A stretch of DNA of 64,000 nucleotides from Larix kaempferi. Its lineage: Eukaryota > Streptophyta > Pinopsida > Pinales > Pinaceae. The notes beneath the pieces are model-generated. The model made no database searches. It was not told where the DNA came from and was given only the letters and a program-made list of their open reading frames with translations. This document shows positions 49,730-61,758 of this stretch, one piece after another (the stretch's first letter is position 1; every line of letters starts with the position of its first letter). Made by a program: the position numbers and the translations under genes. The stretch is taken from contig BSBM01000647.1 in NCBI GenBank assembly GCA_027924585.1, positions 51,001 to 115,000 of the forward strand. The letters run 5' to 3'.

Positions 49730-51790
49730 TTCCTGAGTTAAGCATGGGATCTATTGTTGCCACAACAGGCTGACACTTCTTATGCCAAGGATTCATTTCA
49801 TAATAGTTCTATACAACAAGAAGGGTCGGTCAATCCTTGTTTTGTTCCCCATTCTGGATACGGCTGAATTCACAATTCTCTACTAAAGGAAGGGGCGACT
49901 GATACTTCTTGTTAGATGTCGGGAGTTAGGATATTTTTTTTTATATGTTGTAACTTACCTAATGTCCCAAGCACCACGGTTATGGAATCTTGATGGAGAT
50001 TAATGGCCACAAGTGCTATTCGCAAAAGTAAGATACGACAGTTTAAGCATGGGCGGAGTGTTGCAAGCTCATGAGCAAGTTGGAAATTATATCAACAGGC
50101 ATAAGGACAGCTCTAGGGATGACGGGTACTTCGGTGAGTTGAGATGCGCAGGGAAATGGACTTTTCAGAACTTGGAAGGTCGTGGGGCTAAGCATGGAAG
50201 GAGATTAACAGAACCAGATCAATCATGCATGATGGGAAGCTCATATAAACTCCTTTATAGCGAGAGGTTGACCCCTTTCCCCCTTGGTCTAGGTCAAGGG
50301 GGAAAGTTAATTTAGATAGACACCAATAGAATCTAGCACCTTGGTGAATGCGCATTCTATCTGGGACCAAGTCCAACAAAACTGATGCAATAACTAATCA
50401 ACTAGCTCAAAGAAAACTTCAAAGAATCAGGTAACAGAGCTACAATGGAATGTCAGATGATACATATGGAACATAGTTATAATCATTTTGAATCTTAAGC
50501 AAATCTAGGGGTTTAAGCTTGCTCCCATGCATGCAAGAAAAATTCCCACTTCCAAAGCTATACTCTTCGTCCATGAGATGAAATGAGCTAAGAATTAAAA
50601 TTAGACAAAAGTATATGCAGGCCACCCGATAATTTGAAAAGATTTTTCGTATTAAAAATCAAATTTACATGCATTGAATAGATGGCAACCTTAATTAAGA
50701 TTGGACAATTATTGGACAACAAGCTCGACAAATCATACAGAGATAACAAATAAAACTTATTAAAGAGTATTGATTGGATTGTTTCTTATCTATTCTTTTC
50801 CACGAGACCAAAGCATTTTGACCATAACTAAATGGATACCTTACGTTTGTTAAAAATGGCCATGCAATGAAGGGGTGGCCAACCCTTCTTGTACCAAGTA
50901 TTCTTTTCATAATAGTTCTAGACTAAAAGAAGGGTCAGCCGATAATAGTTGTAGGTGAACTACTAGATATATGTGTTCACAATTTTATATTCAACAAAGT
51001 GCCGTTCAATCCTTCTTATCGGAGGTCGGAAGTTGGGATAAATATTGTTTATATGTTATAACTTATCCAATTTTTGTTCCCCACTATTTATTACGGAAGT
51101 TGGGAGTCAGGAATTGTTGTCCCATCCTGCAATCTCCATTGTGGGTTGCGGGATAGCAGAATTGATGGAACGTTTAAAAAAAATTAGGTATCCACAATAT
51201 ATTTGTGTCTTTGGAAAATGCGATGAATCCTCATGTGGGGTGCAAGAAGGGTCAGTCGACCTTTCTTGTGCCGAGTATTCTGTTCAAAATAGTTCTAGGC
51301 TACAAGAAGGGTCAGTCGATCCTTCTTGTGTTCACCATTCTGGATACAGGTGAATTGTAACATATAGGTGTCTACAGTTCTCTACTAAATGAAGGGGCGA
51401 CCGATTCTTCTTGTCTCTAGTTGGGATAAATATTGTTGATATGTTATAACTTAGCCAATATACTGATCCCAACTATTCATCACGGATGTCAAAAGTCTGG
51501 AATTGTTGTCCCATCCTAGGCGGGTTGAATAGTTTTACCATTCACTCATAAATGAAGTGTCGGTTGACCTTTCTTCTGCCCAGTATTCTATTCAAAATAG
51601 TTATAGACTGCAAGAAGGGTCACTCGATCCTTCTTGTGTTCACCATTCTGTATACAGTATAGGTGAATGGTTGGATATAGTTGTTCACAATTTTATAATA
51701 AATGAAGGGGTGGTCGATCCTTCTTGTCGGAGGTCGGAAGTTGGGATAAATATTGTTTATATGTTATAACTTAGCCAATCTTCGTTCTAT
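49730..51790. repeat. Dispersed and tandem hairpin repeats
   Basis: A 26-bp near-palindrome of the form CAAGAAGGGTCAGTCGAT followed by CCTTCTTG recurs at about 49815, 49888, 50868, 51243, 51303, 51391, 51554, 51611 and 51704, with half copies near 50928 and 51005. Three hairpins with fixed linkers form a composite unit; the last two units are about 310 bp apart (51243-51413 and 51554-51727). Linkers share CATTCTGGATACAG and GGAGGTCGGAAGTTGGGATA. No coding potential. Confidence 0.8.
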
Positions 51791-52215
51791 GATGAATTAT
51801 GCATTAGTTTGGAAGAAAGAACATTGACAATATTTAAATGTGTGGATCAGAGCATATAAAATGAATTCTAACTCAGATATTACATTCAACTATTAGGCAA
51901 AGCAATAAGATGGTGTAACACAACATACATTCACAAAATATAAATTAAAAGACTGAAGAAAATAACAACATCTGAATCTATGTTTCGGATGTACTTGTAC
52001 TTCTGTTCTTCTTTAAAGTATTCAAAAAAATATTACGTCACTGTATTTTTTGCTCTCGGATCCAACCCCTATTACTTTGTACAACAAAAAATTATACAAA
52101 ACGTTCTTTGAATTCTTCACCAAAAAAATAAAGTTCAAATAAATCTGTTTGATGTAACACTCGGGCAGTTAACAAAGGAAATGCAACGTCATTTGAAATT
52201 AACACCCCTAAATAT
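51791..52215. other. AT-rich stretch, nothing recognised
   Basis: No open reading of note and no repeat partner in the window. Confidence 0.4.
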
Positions 52216-52812
52216 TTATTCCCGACATAACCTGTGTTTTGGTTTCCCAAATCTTTCAACAATTTTCCATTGCTCTTGAGTTGGGATCTCATAATCCATA
52301 ATTTCTTTCACCATCACCTCCAATTCTATGCATTTTGTGTAACATACATCTGGAAGACCCTTCTTAATTATTACAAATTGTTTAAGTATTTCAAAATCAT
52401 CGGTCAATTTATCAATTATTGTCTTTCCATTTAATCCTTTGACTAAACCTTCAAATTTCGAGTGATCCATACGAGCCTATACTATCAAAATGTGATGATT
52501 TTCTTGAGCCATTAATTTTTCATTGACACTCCAAAAGGAAGGTAGACCACATTCAAAAGGCCCCAGAAATAATTCCTTAAAATTTTGAACTTGAAGGACC
52601 ATTTGTTGCGCCATGTCTTCTACTTCTTTAACACGATCATGCTTGCCAATAACTCTTCTTGCCAAAATGATGATTGATGGTCTGTCTTTGATTCCAAAAC
52701 TCTGCATATCTAATTGGGTTAGAGTTTTTAACAAACTGACTGTATTCCGAGCTGTTTCTGAAGGCCTTTTCCTTAATGTCTTGTTTTCCACTTTACAACT
52801 CTGGAGAGCTAT
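52216..52812 (-). pseudogene. Protein-like stretch of unknown family, possible host exon remnant
   Basis: A minus-strand frame of about 195 residues with one in-frame TAG at about 52477-52479. The composition is that of a normal soluble protein, with segments such as FGIKDRPSIIILARRVIGK, FKELFLGPFECGLPSFWSV and DYEIPTQEQWKIVERFGK, and it is unlike gag or pol. The stop could come from CAG by one change. The upstream end meets the truncated end of T2 at about 52812. I do not recognise the family. It could be an exon of a host gene decayed after T2 landed nearby, or a fragment carried by an element. Confidence 0.45.
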
Positions 52813-53347
52813 GTTTGTTGTAGCACCCATTGCGGAAGTAACATACATGGAAGCACAACATGCTCCAATAGAACATATCATGACTCCGCCAGTCTTTGCC
52901 GAGTCGGATATGGACCCTGCTCCTACACAGTCAACAGACTCTACCCTCTCTCCTAATAGTTTAGACATGGTTTTCCCTTCCGACGAAACATTTTTTGAAG
53001 CTATCATAGGCCTGAGACACCATTGGGAACATTTACACCCTAGTACCTATTTACTTCCTATTCTAAACCTGATAGAGTGAGGTGAGTTCCCTCCAAGACC
53101 CAGTGAGAATGTTGATTGGTCCTTTGCCCTTTCCACTTCACAAGCTGTTTTTTCCAAAGGGAATAGGACGAGTATAGTGAGAACCATCCCCATCAACATT
53201 CCCACTGAACCGGGGGTCACAGAACATATATTTATTGGAGTGGAATGTTATCTTGATGAGATCATTCTGTACACCAATCTGTTTAATGATTTCCGTGACA
53301 TCTTTGCCCGATCTCATGAAGAGATTCTAGGCATCGAACCTACTTGA
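52813..53347 (+). pseudogene. gag-pro: T2 gag-protease, C-terminal remnant
   Basis: Matches the part of T1 that follows the protease (TEHI/IEHIM, LIPILNLIE, GVT.HIFI and CYLDEII motifs). A TGA at 53081-53083 interrupts the frame, which then runs to GIEPT and a TGA at 53345-53347. That stop corresponds to the T1 stop at 6212-6214, so the ending just before RT predates the split of the two copies. Confidence 0.78.
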
Positions 53348-54414
53348 AGGAATTACGAGTAGTCTTCCACCTTCCCTTCTAGCTCATGATAAACATTAAG
53401 GAAGCTTCGATCATTCTTCCACATTCACTTCGAGCTCGTTAAAAATAGTAAGGAAGTTATGAGAATTCTTCCATCTCTCCTTTTGAGCTCGTTAAAAACA
53501 GTAAGGAGGCCACGAGTTTACTTTTTCGGGCTCGTTAAAATTTTACGAAAAAGATTTCTATGGAGTTCTCTCTAAGCTCTTATTAGACTCTTTAAATATG
53601 ACAAGATTGCTGAGCAAAATTGTCCTCTTCAAGCTCGTTAAAGGAATTGAAGGCCCATCTACTTAAGTAAAAGTTTAATTCTTTTCCGGACTTTTGCGGA
53701 TTACTTACGAAAAAGGAATACTCTAGTCATCTGTCGCTAGAAGAGTTCTTCTTCCATTGTTTTACACTTTTTTGGGGGAGGAGACTAACTTTATGAAAAA
53801 GGACCTTTTGGAGACTTCTTTAGGGTTTTTAGGCTCTCGAAACATGGAAACACCAAGCAAGCACTCACCTACTTGGGCTCGATGTTAAATCCACGAGAGG
53901 GTAAATAGAGGATTGTTTAAGTTTTTCAAACTCTATAAATAGGAAAACACCAGCGAGTATTAACCTACTTGTGCTCGATATTAAAATCCATGAGTAGGTG
54001 TATGGAGTTATTATTTAAGTTTTTCAGACTCCTTAAAATTGAAAACACCGGCGAGCAAGAACAGATCTTGGCTCGATATTGAAATCCAGAGATCAGTATT
54101 ATAGAGTATTCTTCTATCTCTTCTTCGAACTCAGTAAACAATGAAGAAGGTCCTGAGTCTTCCTCCCATGGGCTCGTTAAACTCTTTACATGGTTGGATA
54201 TATTGAGTTTTCATTCTTTCTTGGACTCATTAAAACAACAAGAAAGGTAATATTGTATCTACAAAGAATAAGGGATAAGAAGGGTATATCACATCTTGCA
54301 GTTTCAAAGGCAGTTTAGTCAGTCCTATCCTTGAACACAGCACCTATTTGAGTCTATCATTTCAGTTGGGTTCCGTTTTTGACCTTAGGGTGAACCTGAT
54401 CTCCGAGTTGTCTA
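53348..54414 (+). repeat. T2 3' non-coding region with degenerate repeats
   Basis: Same GAGCTCGTTAAAAA-type units as T1 at 5290-6205, here plus strand and more eroded. Continues after C2 at 61759. Confidence 0.7.
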
Positions 54415-55052
54415 TGTTAAATTTTCAGAATTTACTTCAATATGATCTAGGATCTTAACTGAGAGAACAACATGTACAGCATATCTACAGCATATCAATC
54501 ATGGAGACAATAATGCAAGCACACAAGAGACACAAAGATTTACTTGGGGAAAACCATAAAGGTGAAAAACCCCAATAACTTCCTAAGAGATAGATAGAGC
54601 AATGATACAACCAACCAATAGAGATAGCCATAACCTAGCAGCAATCCTCCTCCTCCATAAGTGCGCCTCTCCTCCTTGAGAGCATGTGTGAGAAGTGAGT
54701 GTATCAATAGAGTGCCTCCCGCACTCTATTTATACTTGACTTGACTTGCCATTTTACCTAACTCATGTCGGCTCGAACTTAACCACATAACATAATGTTG
54801 AGTGGGCCGACCCCCAATAGGGTGGTCTAATAACCCTTTGACCCACATGGCCGACCCCCAATAGGGTGGTCTAATAACCCTTTGACCCACATGGCCGACC
54901 CCCAATAGGGTGGTCTAATAACCCCTCAAGTATAAGTTACGACACTTACAATATAAAGGACGACACTTCCTTATAGAGGAATAATACCATATCTATAGGA
55001 ATACAATATACATATATGTGAAATACATTCCGAAGTTACATATACATCAACA
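54415..55052 (-). repeat. C2 3' LTR
   Basis: 638 bp; ends TGTTAAATTTTC and CATCAACA as written on plus. It has three copies of a 44-bp unit (54805-54927), one more than the other LTR, which explains its 44-bp greater length. Confidence 0.93.
54805..54927 (-). repeat. 44-bp U3 repeat, three copies
   Basis: Units begin GGCCGACCCCCAATAGGGTG at about 54805, 54849 and 54893; the other LTR has two (61549-61629). Related modules occur in C1 and C3 LTRs. Confidence 0.88.
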
Positions 55053-55064
55053 CTCCCTCTTAAC
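55053..55064 (-). other. C2 polypurine tract
   Basis: On minus, GTTAAGAGGGAG directly before the 3' LTR, as in C1. Confidence 0.85.
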
Positions 55065-55289
55065 TAGGAAGGTATTTCTCAGCATAGTTCTTCTAGCACA
55101 AGTCATCTTCTCTGGATCATCGTCACTAGATAATCGTCATCGAGTCATCATCATCGTCACTGCTGCTGCTATCTCAATCAATCTCTGAATCTACTCGTCA
55201 TAGGAAGTTCTACAGAGCCAGTCCTTTTTCATACTGGATGTAGGCCCACCACCTGCAGGTCTTCGTCATCACTGGCCATACTGTGGAAT

Positions 55290-55830
55290 CCTCAGGACTT
55301 ATTACGTGCGTCACAAAACCTCGAAAGAGCATCCCAGGATATTACGGGTACACAACTCCAACCTGGAGGATCTCCCAGGGCGCTATTACATGTGACCCCA
55401 CCACAAAACCTCGAAAGAGCATCTTAGGATGTTACGGGTACACAACTCCGACCTAAGATCTCCCAGGGCACAAATTACATGTGGTCCACCACAAAACCTA
55501 GCAAGAGCATCTCAGGATGTTACGGGTACACAACTCCGACCTGAGATCTCCTAGGGCACAAATTACATGTGGTCATGGAAAAACCTCGCAAGAGCATCTC
55601 AGGATGTTACGGGTACACAACTCCGACCTGAAATCTCCCAGGGCCCAAATTACATGCCATAGGACAAAACCTCGCAAGAGCATCTCAGGATGTTACGGGT
55701 ACACAACTCTGACCTGAAATCTCCCAGGGCACAAATTACATGTCCTCCCAGAGCAATGTCTCGAAAGAGCATCCCAGGATGTTACGGGTACACAACTCCG
55801 ACCTATAGGATCTCCCAGACATGCTCATCT
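55290..55830 (-). repeat. C2 post-pol array, 80-90 bp units
   Basis: About seven units with AGAGCATCTCAGGATGTTAC and CAGGGCACAAATTACATG. Counterpart of C1 12300-12860, with more and longer units. Confidence 0.88.
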
Positions 55831-55904
55831 GCACAACCTGATCCACGGCCACAGAGTATCGACCTGATACTCACCATACATCATCCTGATGTACTTATGA
55901 TCGT

Positions 55905-56160
55905 CCTGATCATAATCACTGCAACGTCCTGCTGCAAGTCATCTGGAGCAACATCCTGAAGCTCGTCATCCATGATCGTCCTGATCATCAATGCAACATC
56001 CTGCTGCATGTCATCTGGAGCAACATCCTGAAGCTCGTCATCCATGATCGTCCTGATCATCAATACAACATCCTGCTGCATGTCATCTGGAGCAACATCC
56101 TGAAGCTCGTCATCTATGATCATCCTGATCATCACTGCAACATCCTGCTGCATGATCTAC
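55905..56160 (-). repeat. C2 post-pol array, 72-bp units
   Basis: Between three and four units of 72 bp with CATCTGGAGCAACATCCTGA. C1 has a single copy near 12170-12215, so this array expanded in C2 only. Confidence 0.88.
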
Positions 56161-56790
56161 CTGATCATCAATGCATCTTCCTGACGCATACCAAGTATCA
56201 TACATGATCCTCCTGATCATCAATGTATCCACCTGATACAAATATATGATACATATCATCATACATGATCCTCCTGATCATCAAAGCATCTACCTGATGC
56301 ATACCACGTATCTACCTGATACATATCATCATACATGATCCTCCTGATCATCAAAGCATCTATCTGATGCATACCAAGTATCTACCTGATACATATCATC
56401 ATACATGATCCTCCTAATCATCAATGCATCTACCTGATGCATACCAAGTATCTACCTGATACATATCATCATACATGATCCTCCTGATCATCAATGTATC
56501 CACCTGATACAAATACAAATACATGATACATATCACCATACATGATCCACCTGATCATACAATGTATCCACCTGATACATATACAGATACATGGTCCAAG
56601 CATCCAACATGATGCATAAACAATACATACACATGATCCAACTGATCATATCCTGCATCCAACATGATGCGTACATACATACATAAAATGATCCAACTGA
56701 TCATATCCAGCATCCAACATGATGCGTACATACATACATAAAATGATCCAACTGATCATATCAAGCAGAAACTAGAACATCATCCTGATG
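56160..56790 (-). repeat. C2 post-pol array, GATCATC units
   Basis: Units of roughly 55-76 bp with ATACATGATCCTCCTGATCA and GTATCTACCTGATACAT. Related to C1 11755-12170. Confidence 0.85.
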
Positions 56791-56873
56791 CTCATCATCC
56801 AGCGCTTACATCCACAGCCATGTGCAGGATCCTCCTTCCAACATGCTTGGAATGGCTTCAGCAAATGTGTCCG

Positions 56874-58010
56874 TCACTTCTTCCTCGAAGTGTCCTCGAT
56901 CTGAATAACACCAAGCCTCTCTCTGAAGTACTCGAACTTCACCCTGGCTAGTGGCTTCGTCAGCACATCTGCAATCTGCTCGTCCATTGCAACATACAGG
57001 AGCTTCACAGCTCCTCTCTGCACCATATCCCTGATATAGTGATATTTGATCTCTATGTGTTTCGACCTGTCATGAAACACTGGGTTCTCGGACAGCTTCA
57101 CATAACTCTGGTTATCACAGAAGATACCAGTAGCCTCCAACGGGAGATCAAATAACTCAGACAGTAGCTTCCGTAGCCATACTGCCTCACAACTAGCTGA
57201 ATAGGCTGCAACATACTCTGCCTCAGCTGTACTTAGTGCTACGCAGGACTGCTTCCTGCTAAACCAAGAGATCATACCTGATCCCATACTGAAGCAACAC
57301 CCAGATGTGCTCTTCCTATCTGCAGCACTGCCAGCCCAATCTGAATCAACATAACCCTGCAGGTTAAACTTTTGATTCGCCTCATACCTGAGCCCAAAAA
57401 CCACTGTACCCTTCAGGTACCTCAGAACATGCTTTACAGTAACCAGGTGAACACCCCTCGGATCCGTCAGGAACTGGCTCAATGTGTTCACAGCAAAGCA
57501 AATGTCTGGTCTCGTGTTCGTCAAGTACATCAAGGACCCAATCATCTGACGATACGTAGAGACATCAACCAGCTCAGATGAAGCATCACATAGAAGCTTC
57601 ATATTCGATGTCATAGGTGTGGCCATAGCCTTGCAGTCCATCATCCCGAACCTCTTCAGGATCTCTACTGCATACTTCCCTTGTCCAAGGAAGATTCCAT
57701 CACTCTGCCACACCTCCATGCCAAAAACAAATAGTGCATCATTCCCAAGTTCTTCATCTCGAACTCGGTAGTAAGCTTTCGCTGCATGTCGGCAATCAAT
57801 CTATCTTCACCTGTAACAAACAAGTTATCTGCATACAAAAGTAGTATCACTTTTATATTTCTCAATGCTGTCATCTGCAACATGCTTGATCTGATAGATC
57901 CATATGGAAGTCATAACAAACTTCCCTTCAGGTCTTGGGACTACATCCCAAACATCGTTCTTCATGATCTACGGATCATGGCATTCCATTTCTTCATCCC
58001 AGATCCTGGG
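56874..58010 (-). pseudogene. pol: C2 pol remnant: end of RT and RNase H
   Basis: From 57719 to 56874 one frame encodes the end of RT and a full copia RNase H (DSDWAGSAADRKSTSG, LSTAEAEY, KHIEIKYHYIRDM), better preserved than in C1. Upstream (57883-57720) another frame shows YADNLF where C1 and C3 have YVDDLF, so the RT active site is lost. Further upstream (about 58010-57890) only short pieces of RT such as MKNDVW remain, with an internal deletion. No gag, protease or integrase follows to 61159. Confidence 0.9.
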
Positions 58011-58039
58011 AACTTCAATATCTTCAATAGATAATTTTG

Positions 58040-61000
58040 TTGTTGAACAAATGTTGTAGTTCTTCTTTTGTAGGTGAAGATATACGGTCTTTCCTACAAA
58101 ACAGGTTAAATTGCATGATTAGAAACATCTCATAATTTTCAGAACAAATTCTTACACATAACGAAATATGTCATACAGTCATGCAATTATCTTAGCCAAT
58201 GCTTCAATACAACATTTATCCATATTCCGTAGCTTTCTAGATGCCTTCCAATCTCTACCAGAACATTGTTAAGGGTGTGCACAACTCCCAACATGTCAGC
58301 AAAGAGGTTTCATTCTAGATAAGTAGCAATGGAATGTTGTACAGTGCCATAGGCCACTTACCCATGTATATTAGTAGTATACTGTTCATCAATGCAACTA
58401 TTCTAATATGCATAATACATATCCTAAGTCTAGGAACATGAGCATATACATCATTTGAACAATTTTATTTAAACAAACACATATGTAAGAAATGATAATT
58501 AAAATACTTATCTTTGTTTGTTCATTGGGTGGACTCCCTCTGAGTCTTTGCTTCTTTGCGGGAGATACTAGAGTCATAATCTGAAGTAGCTTCTTCTACA
58601 CCTTTCTATTGTGGAATGTAGGAAGATGTTCAACTCCCTCTAAATATTTGCATCCTTGCAGAAGCTACTGAAGTGTGCTCCTTTGCTTTCTTTGCAGGAA
58701 CAACTGGAGTGTGCTCCCTCTTGATCTTTGCTTCCTGGATTACCTGTCCTTGAACTTACATTCATCCTTGGTCCCTATGCATCATGATTGTGTTATCCTT
58801 GTGATCTCATATAAAATCATACATTCATTAGTATACTATTAAAACACAATAATCTCAAGCATGTATAGTCATGATCATTTCAAACAGAAATAATAAGCAT
58901 TAGCATTCAAGGTTTATGTAGGAATCTTATGGTTAGTCAAATCATAAGAAGCATAACATGTCTAAACCTATAATTACTCAAACCTATGACTCTTCGCGTT
59001 AGTTGAATCATCAATTAAGATAAGAGATATAATGTGCATAAAACCTGTGATTATTCAAACCTATACTTTCATGATTCTTCTGGTTAGTCATATCATCAAT
59101 TATGGTAAGAAATATAATACGCATACAGCCATGACTTATTCAAACCTATGACTTCATGAATAATCATTATCAAACAACACAACAGTATAAGATCCTAAGA
59201 CAAGGTAGGATTCTATCTTGATATAGGAAAAACATACCTGGATTAGCATGCTAGCTATTTATACTCACATGATGTCTTCTTGTTGTTCTTCAATGACTTG
59301 TGCTAGTAACCTGTATATCTCATAGGTTAGCCATTATAAAACCAAGTTATACATACCTCGTAAATGGATCTTCTATGAGATCCATGACAATGGATGAGTC
59401 TTTATCCTCATGTCATCATGATCATATGTTCTTGAACTGGAACATGCTTTGTCTTTCTTGGTGTACCTTTCATGTTAGTAGACAACATAAACCTCATACA
59501 ACACCATAATGCATTAGTACAATCATAAGTGTCAACACCCTAACCAATGAATATCTTCTATCATGCATTCATAATTTTGTTAAGGTGAAACGACAAATCT
59601 AAAATCAAAATTGTACTAACCGTAATAACATGAAGACAAACATACCATAAACTTAATCATGGACAAATATCGAAACATACCTCGATGAGTCATACCTGTC
59701 GAGATCGCTTGAAAACTTCTTATGTAAGGCCTTAGCCTCATCTCCCTCTGAAACACGAACTTCTTCACTTATGCAGGTGACCAATCCATCTTCTTCTAGG
59801 ATTAACCCAATCCACTTGATTTGCAAGAACTGGACCTAGAGCTGGATATGGTTTTGTCAGAAAAACCCCAAAAATTCAAACTTTGAATTTCAACCTTCCG
59901 ATAGGATAGGAATATGCGCCTTGATGAACTGATCAAACTGGTATATTCAGGATTTGAAAACTGCAAAGTTTCACTCCTCAATTTTTCCTTTGAAACTTTT
60001 GGATTCACTGGACGTGACCCTAAACTGGGGTTTGATGAAGCCCACTCTTCTGCCCAATCAAAATGTTTGATCCAAAGCTCTAAGCTTCTATTTTTCCGAG
60101 GAGCTTCCAGCCGTGGTCACAGATTTCAAAAATTCCCATTTTTATAGAAGCCCTAATTTTCCACTTTTCTGATCAAAGTCCCGAACTAGGGTCTAATCAA
60201 GCCTGGCCTTCTACCCAGCCAAAAATTCTGATATTGGTCTCTAAATTTCTATTTTGATGAGTAGCATCCAGCCGTGGTCTCCGATTACAAAAATTCCAAC
60301 TTTCTTCAAAGCCCTAAATTCCGGAAGCCATGAATGAAGGTACCAAAAAAATAATTCTGTTTTGACAGAAATATGTACCTGATTGTTTCTGGTGTAACTC
60401 CGAAATTTTTGATCCACAGGGTCTGAAAAAGTTTTCTGAGATATCCTGACTTGTTAGCTTTCCATCCTCACAGGTCTGACCTCAATTGGATGTTCTGAGA
60501 GAGAGTTATGCCAAATGTCGCAACGTGACCTGTTTTGGGAAAATACAGGAGAGCGAACTTGTACGGCGTGCCACGTGTCACTGTTTGACCTTCGGCCTCT
60601 AAAAATGTTTTCTGAGATAGCTCGGCCTGTTATCTTTCCATCCTGACAGGTCTGACCTCAATTGGATTCTCTGAGAGAGAGATATGCCAAGTGTCGCAAC
60701 GTGACCTGTTTATGGGATAATACAGGAGAGAGAACTTGTACGGCGTGCCACGTGTCACTGTTTGACCTTCGGCCTCTGAAAACGTTTTCTGAGATAGCTC
60801 GGCCTGTGTACTACCTGTCACTTTTCACGAAATTTCATTTGGAGCTTCCTAGCCCAAGTTATGACCTTTTTCCCAAGGTCACCTGATTTTGACTCAGATC
60901 TGGAAGAGGCAGAAACCCTATATTGTACAGATCATAAATCACAAAGTACAACGAATTAGAGGTTGTCCTTTGGAAACAAGGTACCTGGAGATTTTATCTT

Positions 61001-61147
61001 TGACTTGTAACAATTTCAGATCCGAAACCTTCGCCAAAACGGATTTATAGCGAAAGTGCTACGACGACTGGTTTTTACTATATCAAGCCCTAGCATCGTA
61101 AATGCAACAAGTGTCATACATGCCATATCATGCCTTCTTTCAGGCTA
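58040..61147 (-). other. C2 long non-coding leader
   Basis: About 3.1 kb where C1 has a 560-bp leader and gag-integrase. The outermost part (about 59800-61147) resembles the C1 leader in style (repeated AGGGTTT/AAACCCTA strings). The part 58040-59800 has no partner in the window. Near 58540-58740 a CTCCCTCT...CTTTGCTTC motif recurs about three times. No protein recognised. Confidence 0.6.
60419..60795 (-). repeat. Duplicated ~176-bp segment in the C2 leader
   Basis: Two consecutive copies about 176 bp apart, followed by a partial third; each has TTTTCTGAGATAGCTCGGCC, CTGACCTCAATTGGAT and GGCGTGCCACGTGTCACTGT. CCACGTGTC contains a G-box-like core. Confidence 0.85.
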
Positions 61148-61159
61148 GCTCTGATACCA
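61148..61159 (-). other. C2 primer-binding site
   Basis: On minus, TGGTATCAGAGC directly after the 5' LTR. Confidence 0.92.
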
Positions 61160-61753
61160 TGTTAAATTTTCAGAATTTAATTCAATATGATCTAGGATCT
61201 TAACTGAGAGAACAACATGTACAGCATATCTACAGCATATCAATCATGGAGACAATAATGCAAGCACACAAGAGACACAAAGATTTACTTGGGGAAAACC
61301 ATAAAGGTGAAAAACCCCAATAACTTCCTCAGAGATAGATAGAGCAATGATACAACCAACCAATAGAGATAGCCATAACCTAGCAGCAATCCTCCTCCTC
61401 CATAAGTGCGCCTCTCCTCCTTGAGAGCATGTGTGAGAAGTGAGTGTATCAATAGAGTGCCTCCCGCACTCTATTTATACTTGACTTGACTTGCCTTTTT
61501 ACCTAACTCATGTCGGCTCGAACTTAACCACATAACATAATGCTGAGTGGGCCGACCCCCAATAGGGTGGTCTAATAACCCTTTGACCCACATGTCCGAC
61601 CCCCAATAGGGTGGTCTAATAACCCCTCAAGTATAAGTTACGACACTTACAATATAAATGACGACACTTCCTTATAGAGGAATAATACCATCTCTATAGG
61701 AATACAATATACATATATGTGAAATACATTCCAAAGTTACATATACATCAACA
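61160..61753 (-). repeat. C2 5' LTR
   Basis: 594 bp, partner of 54415-55052, nearly identical apart from the 44-bp unit and a few substitutions. TATA box read on minus at 61471-61480. Confidence 0.93.
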
Positions 61754-61758
61754 GTCTA

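Larger units (their letters stand above)
54415..61753 (-). mobile_element. C2: deleted Ty1/copia element of the C1 family, in T2
   Basis: 7339-bp minus-strand element with TSD gtcta (54410-54414 and 61754-61758). LTRs, primer site, polypurine tract and post-pol arrays match C1. Gag, protease, integrase and most of RT are gone, yet the length equals C1 because about 3.1 kb of non-coding DNA lies between primer site and pol. It is non-autonomous. Confidence 0.93.

Noticed and set aside
50013-50315. 100-codon plus-strand reading
   Set aside because: No recognisable domain, mixed composition, and it lies between hairpin repeats. Not enough support for a gene.
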